Assembly: GCA_944470555.2 (NCBI GenBank)
Contig: OX104127.1
Location: 57,692,140 to 57,756,139 of the forward strand
Reading direction: 5' to 3'
DNA from: Heterobilharzia americana
Lineage: Eukaryota > Platyhelminthes > Trematoda > Strigeidida > Schistosomatidae
Length of the DNA stretch: 64,000 nt
Shown here: positions 21,566 through 32,639 of the stretch, in pieces
How the letters are laid out: the number at the start of each line of letters is the position of its first letter
Numbering within the stretch: position 1 is the first letter of the stretch
Program-made: the position numbers and the translations under genes
Notes under the pieces: generated by a model
What the model was told of the DNA's origin: nothing
The model's input: only the letters and a program-made list of their open reading frames with translations
Database searches by the model: none

Positions 21566-22110
21566 GACAAAAATGTCTATATTACTCTACCATACAGAGG
21601 GGAGCTAAATAGTATCATTTTCAGACGTAGGCTGACATCAGCCATTAAGAAAACGTATTACGCGGCGAATCCTGTCGAGAAAACAAAACAAATGCTTCAA
21701 AAAAAACCTAAACACTGCATCAGTGATTACGTAACACGCCATTGTGTCTACCAATTTACATGTCTGTGTGGTCACACATACACAGGGAGGAGTAATAGAG
21801 TTATGCACTTGAGGGTGGGAGAACATGTGCCTAAATGGCTTCAAAAACAAATGGAGTGTGAAACAGTGATAAACGCTGGTGTGAGATGACCCTCTTCATC
21901 TATAGCTAAACATATCATAGAGACAGGTCAGAAAGTTAATGTTCAAACAGCTTTCAAAGTCCTATATAGAAACAGTCAGGGACGTATTCTGGCATTTGTG
22001 GAAGCCATAGCCATTCACAAATTTAAACCACATTTATGTGTAAAAAACAGTTTTTTATTACACTACACCTACCTTGGTAAACTTTGTTTTCTTACCTCGA
22101 TCTTGTGACA
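21563..22110 (+). mobile_element. PLE-B endonuclease copy 2
   Basis: This 108-codon open frame has ITLPYRGELNS, FRRRLTSAIKKTYYAANP, KTKQMLQKKPKHCISD and then the GIY-YIG core NCVYQF-like CVYQFTCLCGHTYTGRS with RVGEHVPKWL. A TGA at about 21886 ends it. The same frame then continues SSIAKHIIETG, NVQTAFKVLYRN and AIHKFKPHLCVK, the family's C-terminal text. It is the best preserved endonuclease segment in the window, but it still lacks the RT. Confidence 0.87.
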
Positions 22111-22439
22111 TATTATTCTAACACGTCTTAGCCCAGGATCTAACTGACCAAGCCCGTCTACATCAAAGATATGTAAATGATATCCTAATGATTTGTGATG
22201 ATTCAAGTCAGTCGACTTCACTTCTAAACTGAATGAAAAAGTACAGAGGAGCACATTCTTAATATGTGTAGAAGAGGAAGATAACTGGTTGCCTTTCTTG
22301 GAAATATTAATTAGTCGGCTTCATGGTAAGTGCATAAAACCATCTATCTATGGAAAGCTAAAGTGGACGGTTCAGTATTTGAACTAACATAGCTACTGTT
22401 CAGTTCACTGAGCGTTGGGAAGGTGGTTATTCAGTAGAA

Positions 22440-23065
22440 CTCAACGACTGTGCTTGGAGGATGCTTTGGAAGAAGATAGAGGAATATTGACCGAAATACC
22501 GCTTGAAAAATAACTATCCTTCAAAATTTATCAGCCAACATAAAATAATCACAGTGCTGAAACCAGCTCTTCACTTTGTTCCATAGAAAGATGACTTTAT
22601 CAGTCTTCCGTTCAAAGGTGACTCTCACAGTACAATCTTCAAGCAGAGACTTAACCCTGCTGTTAGAAGTACTAACTATGCAACTAGAGTTCAATTGACA
22701 GAAACCACCAAGCCAAAATATTCTCCTAAACCTGTACAGTATGTGAACCACAATTTCACATCCCATTTCATCTACCAATTCAAATGAATGTGTTGGAGGA
22801 TTCATAAATCTATGCAAGCAAGGGCCTCGGAACACACTGGCTTCAGAAGCAAATTAAATCACCTGAACCCATAGACCCTGATAGTAAACGTCCAAGTTCT
22901 TCGATCGCGAAACATATCTTTGAGACGGGTCATAGGACTTATGTAGCTACTTCTTTTAGATGTGCTGGTGACGGATCCTTAAATTTGTTGAGGCCTTAGT
23001 CATTGGGAAGTTCAAACCATCTGTTATGCACACTAAAACCCCTTTGGTGAATTCAACAGGTGACT
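22440..23065 (+). mobile_element. PLE-C endonuclease relic
   Basis: In shifting frames the sequence reads NNYPSKFISQHK, KPALHFVP, FISLPFKGDSHS, KQRLNPAVRSTNYATRV, TSHFIYQFK and FKPSVMHTK. This is the post-RT linker and GIY-YIG of a PLE. It is closely related to the minus-strand PLE-C in the tandem duplication (51.5-52.6 kb). Several stops break it. Confidence 0.82.
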
Positions 23066-23734
23066 AATTAGCTTGCATTGATGATGCATTATTGCTTGTG
23101 AATGTTTACATCAATGCTTTGAAGCATCAATTCAACTATGAGTATTGTCTACTAGTAATATATTGATCGTTTGTATGAGCATTGACGGTGAATACTACTC
23201 ACCAAAGTTAGTAATATATGTACAGTTGATAAATAAAGAGTATGACACGTATGTCTAAATGTATGGGATACATAGATAAATCGAAAAATTACTCATCTCA
23301 ATGAATAAATACAAAATTTGCCATAAACTAAAGCGAAAAATGAATTTTGTTATCATAATTCTCATCCCACAAAATAAAATGATGAATTAAATTTTGTTTA
23401 TCCCGCCTACCAACTTTCTTTTTATCTATAATAGTTGAATTTTAGGCTGAATGATTATTTTTGCCTTCTAAATTTTAGTTTTAGTTTTTTGAAGCATGAA
23501 TTCATAAAATCACCATAAAATTAAATTGTGGTACGCGCCACTTGAAAAGTAAAATTAAAACAAAACAAAAAAGACAATTAACTCATGAATTGTAACATTT
23601 TTTCTTCAGATAAGCGGTGAAGAGAAATAAGTGTAAATTTTGAAAAAAATGTGCAAAAATATGCAGAGCATTGTTTCCATTTTAATTCTAATTGATACTT
23701 ATTTATCTAGACAACAAGTTATTGGTATTCACCA
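23066..23734. other. Very AT-rich stretch, no gene seen
   Basis: Contains long A/T runs and no coding motif. Confidence 0.5.
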
Positions 23735-23880
23735 TGGACTAGCGTCATTTTCAGACTTACTGCAAACCTGGGGACACTGAACACCTGTTTCGTCCTAGTG
23801 TGGGACTCCTCGGTAGTTCACATCCATAACATTACCTTCAAGTTCCTCGGCCAGCACGCTACCATAGAGCCACTGGGTTG
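23735..23880 (-). repeat. Hammerhead repeat (family 2), well preserved stem II
   Basis: On the minus strand a tRNA-like head (GGCTCTATGGTAGCGTGCTGG) leads into the ribozyme at 23825-23773. It reads CCGAGGA for the first core box (U4 changed to C), GTCCCACACTAGGAC as a perfect stem II and GAAAC as an intact second box, followed by GTTC at the cleavage position. Only one core base appears altered. This shows that the family-2 repeat carries a real hammerhead layout. Confidence 0.7.
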
Positions 23881-24300
23881 AAATCTAATGGTTTATATTC
23901 CCTACTTCTGTCAGTTCACAGTATACCGCGACCACCATCCCATGCCGCTGTTGAGAACCTGTTCTCATGTTCAGCCTGGTTATTAATATCCAATTTAGAA
24001 ATCTTGATTATTTCAGTGAAATTTGCATTCTGTTTATTCTGGCTAACGCATTTATGCGGAATCTGAAGCTCATGAAGTTGAGACATGTCATTAGTAGGAA
24101 GAAATTGTATCGCAGTAACTTGAGGAAGCGTTATCCGCTTTAAATATACTAAGTCTTCACAACATATATCTTATACTAATAGAATGTTTATATTAAAGTA
24201 TTCGACGTAACACAGAAAAATTTTGATAAACATTCATAGGAAAGAAACCTGAAGCGGACTTCGATTGAAAGTCTGATACAAAAATGGTGGATAGAGCACA
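23881..24300. other. No recognised gene
   Basis: The frame at 23878-24066 overlaps the SINE head and has no motif. Confidence 0.45.
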
Positions 24301-24800
24301 GTGGAGAAGAAGTTTGTCCTTTTACAACCTACCTTCAAAGGTAATGAAACTGCTACCAGGATAAGGTGTCAATTAAAGATTATACTTTATGGGAAGTAGC
24401 TAGCTACTAAGCTTATGTATTTAGATCAGACAATCCACACTTTACGGAAGGTGGAAGAGGACCGATTCCTACGTGATGTTACCGCCAGCTGTATCTACCA
24501 ATTTAAACATACACAGCAAAACGCATTCTTTGGAATAATGGAGAGAAGCGTTTTATGCTCATATTTCTGAGCATATCTTCAAGAATTTAACATTAAGGGG
24601 TTCAAATTCGTAGAACGGCGTGATTGCACATAACTTGACTGATGTTGAACACAGCGCAAACAGCTTTAAATCATCCAACATCGGGAGGCAAAAGGATTTA
24701 AGCCTGTTTTCCTTCTCCAAAGTAGTAACCGTTAGGAGACTTAAACTAAATCTATCTACTCAAAATGACATAGTTCTCAACATGGAGTTGCTTTGTTGAC
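24301..24800 (+). mobile_element. PLE-D relic, highly decayed
   Basis: Short family blocks appear in order: LQPTFKGNET, FLRDVTASCIYQFK, KGFKFVERR and KGFKPVFLLQ. These correspond to the linker, the GIY-YIG start and the C-terminal region. Frameshifts lie between all of them. Confidence 0.65.
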
Positions 24801-25059
24801 TACTTTGCAGTAAAATATATGCGTATGTTTACTTACGTCATTCTATCTTGCCTATTTCCATTTCGTTTCAAATTATTATTTTTTTCAGTTTTGAGGTTTA
24901 TGGGGGATATTTTAGTTTCAGGGTTGCATACACCAAGGATTGATTTTACCCTGAAATCAATAAATCCTCACAGACTTCCAGAATGAATTACTGTACGACG
25001 CTTATTAGTGACACGCTTCGAGAAGAGGTTTCCTAAAGTGTAAAGAACTGGGTAGAACG

Positions 25060-25210
25060 TAAGGACAAATATTTAATGGCGGCATTCGATCCCTTCCGAG
25101 TGACTGAATGATAGCATGCTCACAGCGTAACTCGAAGGTACTAGGTCCGAGCCCTCGCGAAGTTATGGCTGCGCACCGCTGGCTGGCTGGGATGAAAAAG
25201 ATGTGCGATG
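25060..25210 (+). repeat. tRNA-like interspersed repeat
   Basis: The 'atagcatgctcacagcgtaa' phrase followed by AGGTCCGAGCCC resembles a tRNA-derived box B, and the phrase recurs in worn form near 7.53 kb. It does not fold as a tRNA. Confidence 0.45.
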
Positions 25211-26185
25211 TTTCGAGGTTTTCAACGGCTTTCTAGATGTCAGCACAAGATGGATAAAATCCTTTAGTTTCTTTCTGTCTAACTGCCGCTCATCGTAATG
25301 TTCAAATGTTCTATCTATCCACATTTCTGCCGTCTCTTTCAAGATTATTCATCAACCAATCAGATAAATAGTCAATCTTTCAATCACATTTCTAAAGACT
25401 TCCACTCTCCATGTTACCGGCTGATTCTGTCAATAACTTTGTGTCAACTTGATATACGTTTTTTTCAGTTTTCGCTTTGTATACGCTTAGATGTTATTTA
25501 GGTTTCAATTAGTTTATTGGGCGGAATCCTTGAAATATTAACAAATGAGCTCATTTGCACTCTCCTGCTTCAATTGCTGCTACCTGCGCTGTTCACTATG
25601 GGCGAACTTTACGGAGTTTTGTCAAACTGCTGATTCATGCAAGTAGAAAGGAAGTCTGCTATGTGAAAAACTAACTTTATTGAAATGATTGATTATCAGG
25701 GAGAAAATTCATCCACTGCATTCATGCCTAAATTTCTCGTGTATAATAAATTTACCCGCATAACAAAACATTGAAAGCTTGATTCAAACTGATAATTTAT
25801 TTAATCTCTAGCTGTGAAAAAGTAATTTGCTCAGTGGAAAAGTGATCCTTTTAGGGGAAGAAAAGACTAGTGTGAATGATTTATATGTCACAGTGACTAC
25901 TGATCACCCTTGATTTGTGACATAACAGTTAGATCTATAGAAAACATCTGATTTCCAGGTACTAAGTGTTCCAAGAGAATCAGTGTCAAGGTTATACATT
26001 GAGTGGACAAAAAATGAAATTACTCCGTCTGTTATCACTCATTAATCTACGCACAGATTCAGATTTATACATCTGTACATAACAGTGAAAGAAAATGCGT
26101 ACGACTCCATAGTTCATATAAATTAGGTATCCAATGATGTTTACCATGGTTTAGACACTGTCTGGAAGTTCAGCGAAGGTATCAG
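25211..26185. other. No recognised gene
   Basis: AT rich. The frame at 25298-25501 shows no motif. Confidence 0.45.
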
Positions 26186-26625
26186 TTTTGGTGATTTCAC
26201 TCGCCATTGCTGCACAAGTCCGATTATCAACTCATCTGCTCCTATGGATCCAGGTATGTAGTTCGTTCGATGCACATTCTTTCCAAACGGGTTAGAGAAT
26301 ATTATCCGTATGATTGCAAAGAGGTTCGAATGGATTCATCAGAAGTTCAGCAACTGAACACTTTGTCGACAATGTTAATATCATCAAAACTGATTTAGCA
26401 TTCAAAGTTTTCTACAAGGTGAAGAGAAATCTGCCAAAAATGGTGCATTTCTGTCTTCTGTGTACCGCTGAGGTTTTCACTATATGCATGAAGAAACAGG
26501 AATAATGTATACAGAATAAGACCGTTCAACTCTTATTTGCTACTTTGAATGTAGTTAACAGGTTACAGTCAACACTCCCCTGTCTTTCTGTCTTGATGTT
26601 CCCAATTTGTTATATTTTGGTGCAT
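26186..26625 (+). mobile_element. PLE-D endonuclease relic
   Basis: The text YQLICSYGSRYVVRSMHILS followed by KRVREYYP, then AFKVFYKVKRNLPKM and FCLLCTAEVF, follows the GIY-YIG-to-C-terminus order of the family. It is nearly parallel to the copy at 17.6 kb. It is frameshifted between the overlapping frames at 26207 and 26314. Confidence 0.78.
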
Positions 26626-26939
26626 GTTTCAATAACCCTACGTCATCATTTCTTTCTCACATTACCTTTGCTCACCCGTTATCACGAAGATTTTCACACC
26701 TTATGCAAGTTCATAGTCTATCCGGTTAATTATGTTGGTTTCTATGCTCCTATATAAGTAATTTCACATCACACTTGTGAATTTTTGATCTACATTAAAC
26801 TTGGTCTGTGTTACTAAGCCTAATTAAATAATTCATGTGAATATATCCTATGCTGCTAAGCGAAAGCGTATAAACTGCGATTATACAGCTGTGTAGAATG
26901 AAATTGCCGTACAAAATATGGCTGAATTCCATGTGAGAT
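26626..26939. other. Possible PLE-D 3' flank
   Basis: No motif was recognised. Position suggests 3' untranslated sequence of the preceding relic. Confidence 0.35.
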
Positions 26940-27310
26940 TTGTTTATTTGATATGTAGCACACTTCATGATACAGTATTATTTACTTGATGACATTTCAA
27001 GCATAATCACATCAATGTAATCACACTCTACTTTCGAAATATGATTTTAAACAGTCCTGTCACCACACATTCTTTCTTTCTATTGGTAGTAAAACTTATT
27101 CCCATATCTCTCATACAAGTGTTGTATCATTCCTCTTATATATATTGGGTGTTGATTCCATGAATGAGCATTCAGTAATCAATCTCTCTGTCTCCACCTT
27201 ATTATGTTAGTCTTAAGTACAATGGTCTCATCCCACCCTATCATGTGGTTGTGGGTTAATGAATACATTGCGATAACCGAGCTTCTTCTTGATTATTGAT
27301 CTTATTCAAC
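26940..27310 (-). mobile_element. PLE-A 3' portion, second tandem copy
   Basis: The reverse complement runs from 'ttgaataagatcaataatc' through the endonuclease tail to the PLE-A 3' end, matching 27497-27930 as a direct repeat. In the hammerhead-like segment (27030-26983) most of the presumed stem II loop is deleted. It lies in tandem with the next copy, separated by the shared flank. Confidence 0.82.
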
Positions 27311-27496
27311 TTTTCAGTCTTCCTTGTCTAATCTATCATCTTAAATTTTCTTTAAGGAAAAATGATTTACGCGACCGTGAATCCTTTTTTTATTTTTGGT
27401 TCTCTCCCTTCCTTATTTCAAGCGAAAAAAAGAAAAATCAAGACATTAATTCAAGTGTAAAACTTTAGCACTGCCGTAGAATATTATCAAACATCA
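27311..27496 (-). repeat. Spacer shared with 9.57-9.75 kb
   Basis: This is the reverse complement of the plus-strand flank after PLE-A at 9.57 kb, nearly identical over about 160 bp. It separates two same-orientation PLE-A pieces, as expected for a tandem (pseudo-LTR-like) PLE arrangement. Confidence 0.8.
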
Positions 27497-28570
27497 GATT
27501 TGTTTATTTGATTTAAAACACACAGTGTCATACAGTATTATTTACATGATGACGTTTCCAGCATAAATTATCATTGCTCATAATCACATCGATGTAATCA
27601 CACTCTACTTTCGAAATATGATTTTAAACAGTCCTGTCACCACACATTCTTTCTTTCTATTGGTAGTAAAATTTATTTCCATATCTCTCATACAAGTGTT
27701 GCACCATTCCTCTTATTTCTGTTGGGTGTTGATTTCATGAATGAGCATTCAGTAATCAATCTCTCTCTTTCTCTCTCTCTCTCTCTCTACCTACCTACCT
27801 ACCTACCTACCTACCTACCTAATTAGATTGGTCTTAAGTACAATGGTCTCATCCCACCCTATCATGTGGTTGTGGGTTAATGAATACATTGCGATAACCG
27901 AGCTTCTTCTTGATTATTGATCTTATTCAAGTACTTCATTCTATATTTAACTAAATTCCTGTGTTCAGCTATTATAACTGATCCCGACAACCTAGTTTCA
28001 CCTATGTACACGACCTCACAGTCATTATCTGGAATGTGATAGATTACATTATTCTGCTTAGTTTATTCTATCGGATGCTCAAGCCAGTCGACAAAGCTTA
28101 TCTCTGAGTGAGTGTGCAGATTTCAACGTCACCCTAATTCCACTCTTGTTGACAATCATGCATACAATTTCTGATGTACCTTCCTTATGTGGTAACACAA
28201 TGGAGACTGTGAACTCCTTCCTACTCATCTTACTGTTATTAATTCGTTTCCTATGTGTTCCGAAGAATTTCTTAATAAACTGTGGAGGATAAATATTAAG
28301 TGTTAGCACTTCTCTTATGTGCTTGACTTCCTTGTGTAGGTCCTTTCACTGATTAGTCAGTTTTCTAGCTGTATCATTTAGACATTTGACTAATGCTGCC
28401 TTCATGACTGACATTGTATGAGATGACTTGAAGTCTAGATACGTGTTGGAATGTGTGGGTTTTCTGTAGACGGTAGTATCCAAGTTACCGTCTATCCTTC
28501 TTTTTATCCTGCAATTCAACATATTTAATTCTCCTTGTTCATTTTCTACCTTATTACATCCAGAATAAAC
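27497..28570 (-). mobile_element. PLE-A: post-RT linker and endonuclease
   Basis: Read leftward: NEQGELNMLNCRIKRRIDG, then YRKPTHSNTYLDFKSSHTMS, a TGA after KLTNQ, an endonuclease linker containing VSIVLPHKEGTSE, a TGA after CRLA, then the GIY-YIG and 3' end. The 5' truncation falls near 28570, after the RT catalytic loop. At 27764-27822 a (GA)n(GGTA)n microsatellite interrupts the C-terminal part at the same site as in 55.59-55.64 kb. The copy is inactive. Confidence 0.87.
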
Positions 28571-28744
28571 ATTATTTCGCGGAAAACGTTCTGAATACAA
28601 AAAAGTGACACTGATTGGTCAGTGAAGGTCAATTCACTTCATTTTGTTAAATCGTAAGCGGTGATCGAATTCTTTCGATTATTTTGCGATGTGTCCACAA
28701 AACTAGGAGACCAAGTATCACGATACACAAACGTAGACGTTTGT

Positions 28745-28900
28745 CGATTGGGCAAAGCATCCAATTATAGCGCTGAGTGACGTCGGTTCGAATTCGAGAT
28801 GGGGCTTTGGTTCAGTCAAGATTGCAGATACCTGTTGCTGACGAGTACTAAAAGGTTGAGCTTTCCCACAACTCCTTCCATCCAACTAACACCTACTACA
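28745..28900 (+). repeat. Hammerhead SINE relic (family 1)
   Basis: A head with GTCGGTTCGAATTCGAGATGG (box B) is followed by CTGACGAG at 28839 and a 3' part in which the second core box is gone. The ribozyme is disabled by sequence loss. Confidence 0.6.
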
Positions 28901-29325
28901 AAATGAACGCACTGAATTCAATTTTAATGTGTCAGTAACCACCCAAACTGTTACGTAACCAGTTCGTACTCTAGTAGTGTCTTATGTTCGGCATTACATA
29001 ACTATTTCTGTCCATAAAAAGCCTTGTTCAAAACCTTCCTCAGAGATTTTACTAGTGTTTTCAGTAACCTTGAAATGCAAACTGCCAATAATTTTACAAA
29101 ATCTTAGTGTAAATGTTGTTATAATACTATGAACAGATATTAGTGATATTACTGAGATGATGAAGTAGCCACATCAAACATGAGTCCAGTTTAAATCAAA
29201 GAAAAATGCTGAATAGAAATATGCGAATAAGCATTGTGCACATTCGTACAGTAGTCAGAGAGCTGCAGTTGTTTTGTTAGGGTTAATGATACCATCTATC
29301 TTCTCAAGCCTTAGTAGATGGTGCA
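28901..29325. other. No recognised gene
   Basis: AT rich, no motif. Confidence 0.45.
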
Positions 29326-29545
29326 GTGTTCAAACTCCTGATCTCCAGCTTCAAAGTCAGCCAACTAATGTGGTGGAACTGGAGTCCACTGGGTAAGGCT
29401 GTTGAAAGGCCGCGGGTTCGAACTACACACCACATGCCGAGGTTTAGGCAGTCAGTTAATATCATTAGCCTTTACACATTCGGTGTGACTCACCATCATT
29501 TACTCAATCAAACAAAGGTTTGGCTCATTGGTGCAGCAACTTGAA
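29326..29545 (+). repeat. tRNA-like repeat
   Basis: The sequence has a box-B-like GGGTTCGAACT near 29421, preceded by a tRNA-like head. The 72-codon open frame across it is most likely incidental. Confidence 0.4.
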
Positions 29546-29960
29546 GGAAAACGGTATTTAGATCTCTTTAAGACAGTAAAATAAAATACGCTATTTTTAT
29601 CTCTGGCAACCGTTACCACAAAGATAACAAATCACTCGAACTATAAAAGGTTCATTTACCTTGGATATTAAACGAAATAACCGAAAATGGGAATTCTCTA
29701 TTTTCACCGGGTTAATCGATAAAAATCAGAGATATGCCCTGCACATACGTTAATTTGATGATGAAAATAATGTTGAATGATGAAGTTTTCATCAGTAGCC
29801 ATTGCAATGATAAGGAACACAACTTCTTGACTAACTGGTGTGGCCACTGAAGTCTCTCAGCCCAACGTCTAAACTATCATTCGTTTCAATGAATGGCAAT
29901 GATTAAGCAAACATTTCACTCTTCTCAAAGTTGCATTGATCACTGACTTACATCGGTAGC
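29546..29960. other. No recognised gene
   Basis: No motif. Confidence 0.4.
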
Positions 29961-30070
29961 TGGAACATTGAGAAACCAGTGAGCAATGGACAGACGCTTC
30001 GTCCTACCATGTGATTCATCACGAGTCAGCAATGGCGTTCCTGCTCCAGGGCGTTTAGGTCTTACCAATG
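29961..30070 (-). repeat. Hammerhead repeat relic (family 2 variant)
   Basis: On the minus strand, 30038 to 29981 reads GTGATGA, an AATC stem start, GTAGGACGAAGCGTC and GTCCATTGC. Position 3 of the core is G instead of C and the box reads GAAGC. The overall order and the GTC cleavage triplet are retained. Confidence 0.5.
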
Positions 30071-30789
30071 GTTTTTTATGATGGCTACACTATATATCGT
30101 GAAATGACACAGGCGAATGTTGACTATGACATTCTGACCCAATGGCTTCGTGGTAAAATATCACCTCACTTCGTGGGTATGTGCTTACTGGTGCAAAGTC
30201 CTGTACTGGGAAAGGATACTTGTCTAGTCCTCTGATGTTTACTACAGTTCTTTAGCTAGTATATCTGTCTGATGAATAAAACCTTGAAGTGGAGGAATAC
30301 ACATAAACCGCCATTACATTTTAAGGGAAGCAGCTGTAAATATGTTTATTGAAGCAAGGACAGACATGTTTGATTTGTAGATTAAGACATCTAGTCTAGT
30401 CGGCTCTTTTGTAAATGTTCCGGCCAACTTTGAATCGAACAAGTAACTTCATTGTACTACATTTTTTTCAAGTTTAGAATTAAGAGGTTATACGGTTAAC
30501 AGTATCGAAAAAAAGTCGTATCTGTCAAGTACACTGGTTTCCTATGTTTCTTCAAGTTTTGCGTAGTATTCAAGCTATAATGCGCTAGTTTGAATAAACA
30601 TAGTGAAATGAAATACTTTTTCCTGCTGTTCTACTTAAACACCATGTTTTCCAATGGGTAACATTTATGGTTGAGCGAAACACACATCATCGGCACTCCT
30701 ACCGTAAGAGGATCAATGAATTCTCAAATATTCTACTTTCACTTTCTCTAGCTATAACAATTCTGTGTGCGTGTGTGTGTGCGTGTTTG
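30071..30789. other. No recognised gene; short (TG)n tract
   Basis: AT rich with a short TG/CG dinucleotide run at about 30764-30786. Confidence 0.45.
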
Positions 30790-31284
30790 ATGTAGATCAG
30801 TCAACAACCATCTTCAAAATGTAATTCCGTTTTACCCCGTTTATTAGAAATATCACAAAGTGATGGAACAGTATCATATCACGTAATTCAACAGCTTTAA
30901 CACAGTTTATTTTCTCTCCTTCTCTGTGATAACAAGGGAAGTAGAGTTTTCCATATATCTGCGACAGGTGCAGAATCATTTTTATCGCATGTATTTGGTG
31001 TTGATTCGATAAACACAGATTCGGTTATCAATCTCTCCCTACACCCCACTAAATCAGTTTTTAACGCTGTCGCTCTATCCTCCCCCGTTGTGTGATTATG
31101 TGCAATTGTATGCAATCTGGACCTTTTTCTAAATTTCTTATCTTATCAGGATCTACTAATCTTGACTTAGGTAAGTTTTTGTGTTCTGTTATTCTAATCG
31201 ACCCTGTTCGACTACTTTCATCACCTATGTATTTGACCTAGCAGTGATTGCAAGAGATCTGGCAAACCAGATTATTTTGGTTCA
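30790..31284 (-). mobile_element. PLE-A 3' half, inverted arm
   Basis: Read leftward from 31284 this gives the endonuclease piece starting in the middle of the GIY-YIG domain, then IAHNHTTGEDRATALKTDL, ERLITESVFIESTPNTC and the 3' end. It matches the plus-strand sequence from 31458 onward closely and faces away from it. Confidence 0.85.
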
Positions 31285-31990
31285 TTGCATGTTGACATGC
31301 TTGTCAGAGAACTGAAAGCCTCTGCTGTGTTACCATACAAGGACGGCACCTCAAAAGCATTACTAAGAATCCTCAATAAGGCTGAGATTAGAGTAGTATT
31401 TAAACCAAGAAACTTCTTTAGAAACAAGTTTTGTATGTTAAAAGATCCTATTGATGTAATGAACCAAAATAATCTGGTTCGCCAGATCCCTTGCAATAAT
31501 TACGAGGTCAAATACATAGGTGAAAGTAGTCGATAAGGGTCCATTAAAATAACAGAGCAGAAAACCTTAGTTTAGTCAAGATTAGTACATCTTGATAAGA
31601 TAAGAAATTTACGAAAAAGCTCGGCTATGGCTCTACATGCAATTACACACAATCACACAGTAGGGTAGGATAAAGCAATAGCGTTAAAAGCTAACTTAGT
31701 TGGGTGCATGTAGGAAGAGATTGATAACCAAATTTCTGTTTATCGAATCAACATCAAATACAAGCGATAGAAATAACTCTGCACCTGTCCCCAACATAGA
31801 GGGAGAGAGAAAATTAGGACTATATCAACTCTGTGTTAAAGTTATTGAGTTGCGTGATATAAATATGGACAATAAATTGTGTCCGAAATGTGGTTATCCA
31901 GTAAATGATACTGTTCCATCACCATGTGACATATCTAATAAACAGACTAAAATGGAATTATAACCTACCACAGTGCCGAAGTTTTACTCC
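31285..31990 (+). mobile_element. PLE-A 3' half, plus arm
   Basis: The frame reads SAVLPYKDGTSKALLRILNK, VVFKPRNFFRNKFC and LVRQIPCNNYEVKYIGESS, a good match to the PLE linker and the GIY-YIG Y..YIG motif. It is stopped just after by TAA. ITHNHTVG, ITKFLFIES and SNTSDRNNSAPVP-like text follow in shifted frames. The 3' end 'cctaccacagtgccgaag' is present at about 31964. Together with the previous entry it forms a hairpin with arms of about 500 bp and a loop of about 170 bp. Confidence 0.86.
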
Positions 31991-32200
31991 GATACATTTA
32001 AAATGGTTATTATCCAACTAAAATATATTTTCATACATTCAGACCCCGTGATAAATTTGGATAAAGGACTGTGGATGAAATTTGCACAATAAAATAACAT
32101 AATCATCTTTTCTCACGAATACTTTCCAGCTGCTTACAGTCTAAAAGTTTATTGGTTGTTGGAACATAAGATAAATTTCACGAAGGTGTAGTATCCGAGC
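31991..32200. other. Spacer between PLE copies
   Basis: AT-rich, no motif. Confidence 0.4.
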
Positions 32201-32630
32201 AAATAGATGAAAAAATAAAAACAACACTTGCACTTATGGCAGCAAGTACATTGGAAACACTGAGAGAAGGAGATACATTCAATTCATTAAGTATATCCCC
32301 AAGAATCTGTACTTGGATAAAAGTAGAATTCTAACCAGTCTATTCGCCAGACACCCTGTAGATACAGCATTTTCAGGTTGGAATCTTAAATGTTTTAAAT
32401 ATAATTAACATGAAGAAAAAGTCTTGATTACTGTATTTCAACGAAGTGATTGGAATATAAAACGCTTTAAACCTAATCTCTGCTCACTTTCTTGGTGAAT
32501 GTGATTTGATTCTGTTTTCCATTAATTTTAATTACGTAACTATTTATTTATTGATTTATTTTCCCCTTCTAAAGTTTCCTATCTCTTTATAATCAGCTCT
32601 TACATATTGTAAGGATTACCAATTATTTTA
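32201..32630 (+). mobile_element. PLE-D endonuclease relic
   Basis: The text TCTYGSKYIGNTERRR, then IKYIPKNLYLDKS and LTSLFARHPVDTAFSG is a good GIY-YIG core (Y-I-G intact) with the family's following residues. A short KRFKPNLC block follows. It is truncated and has stops. It lies directly upstream of the RTE copy. Confidence 0.78.
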
Positions 32631-32639
32631 TTGTACAAG

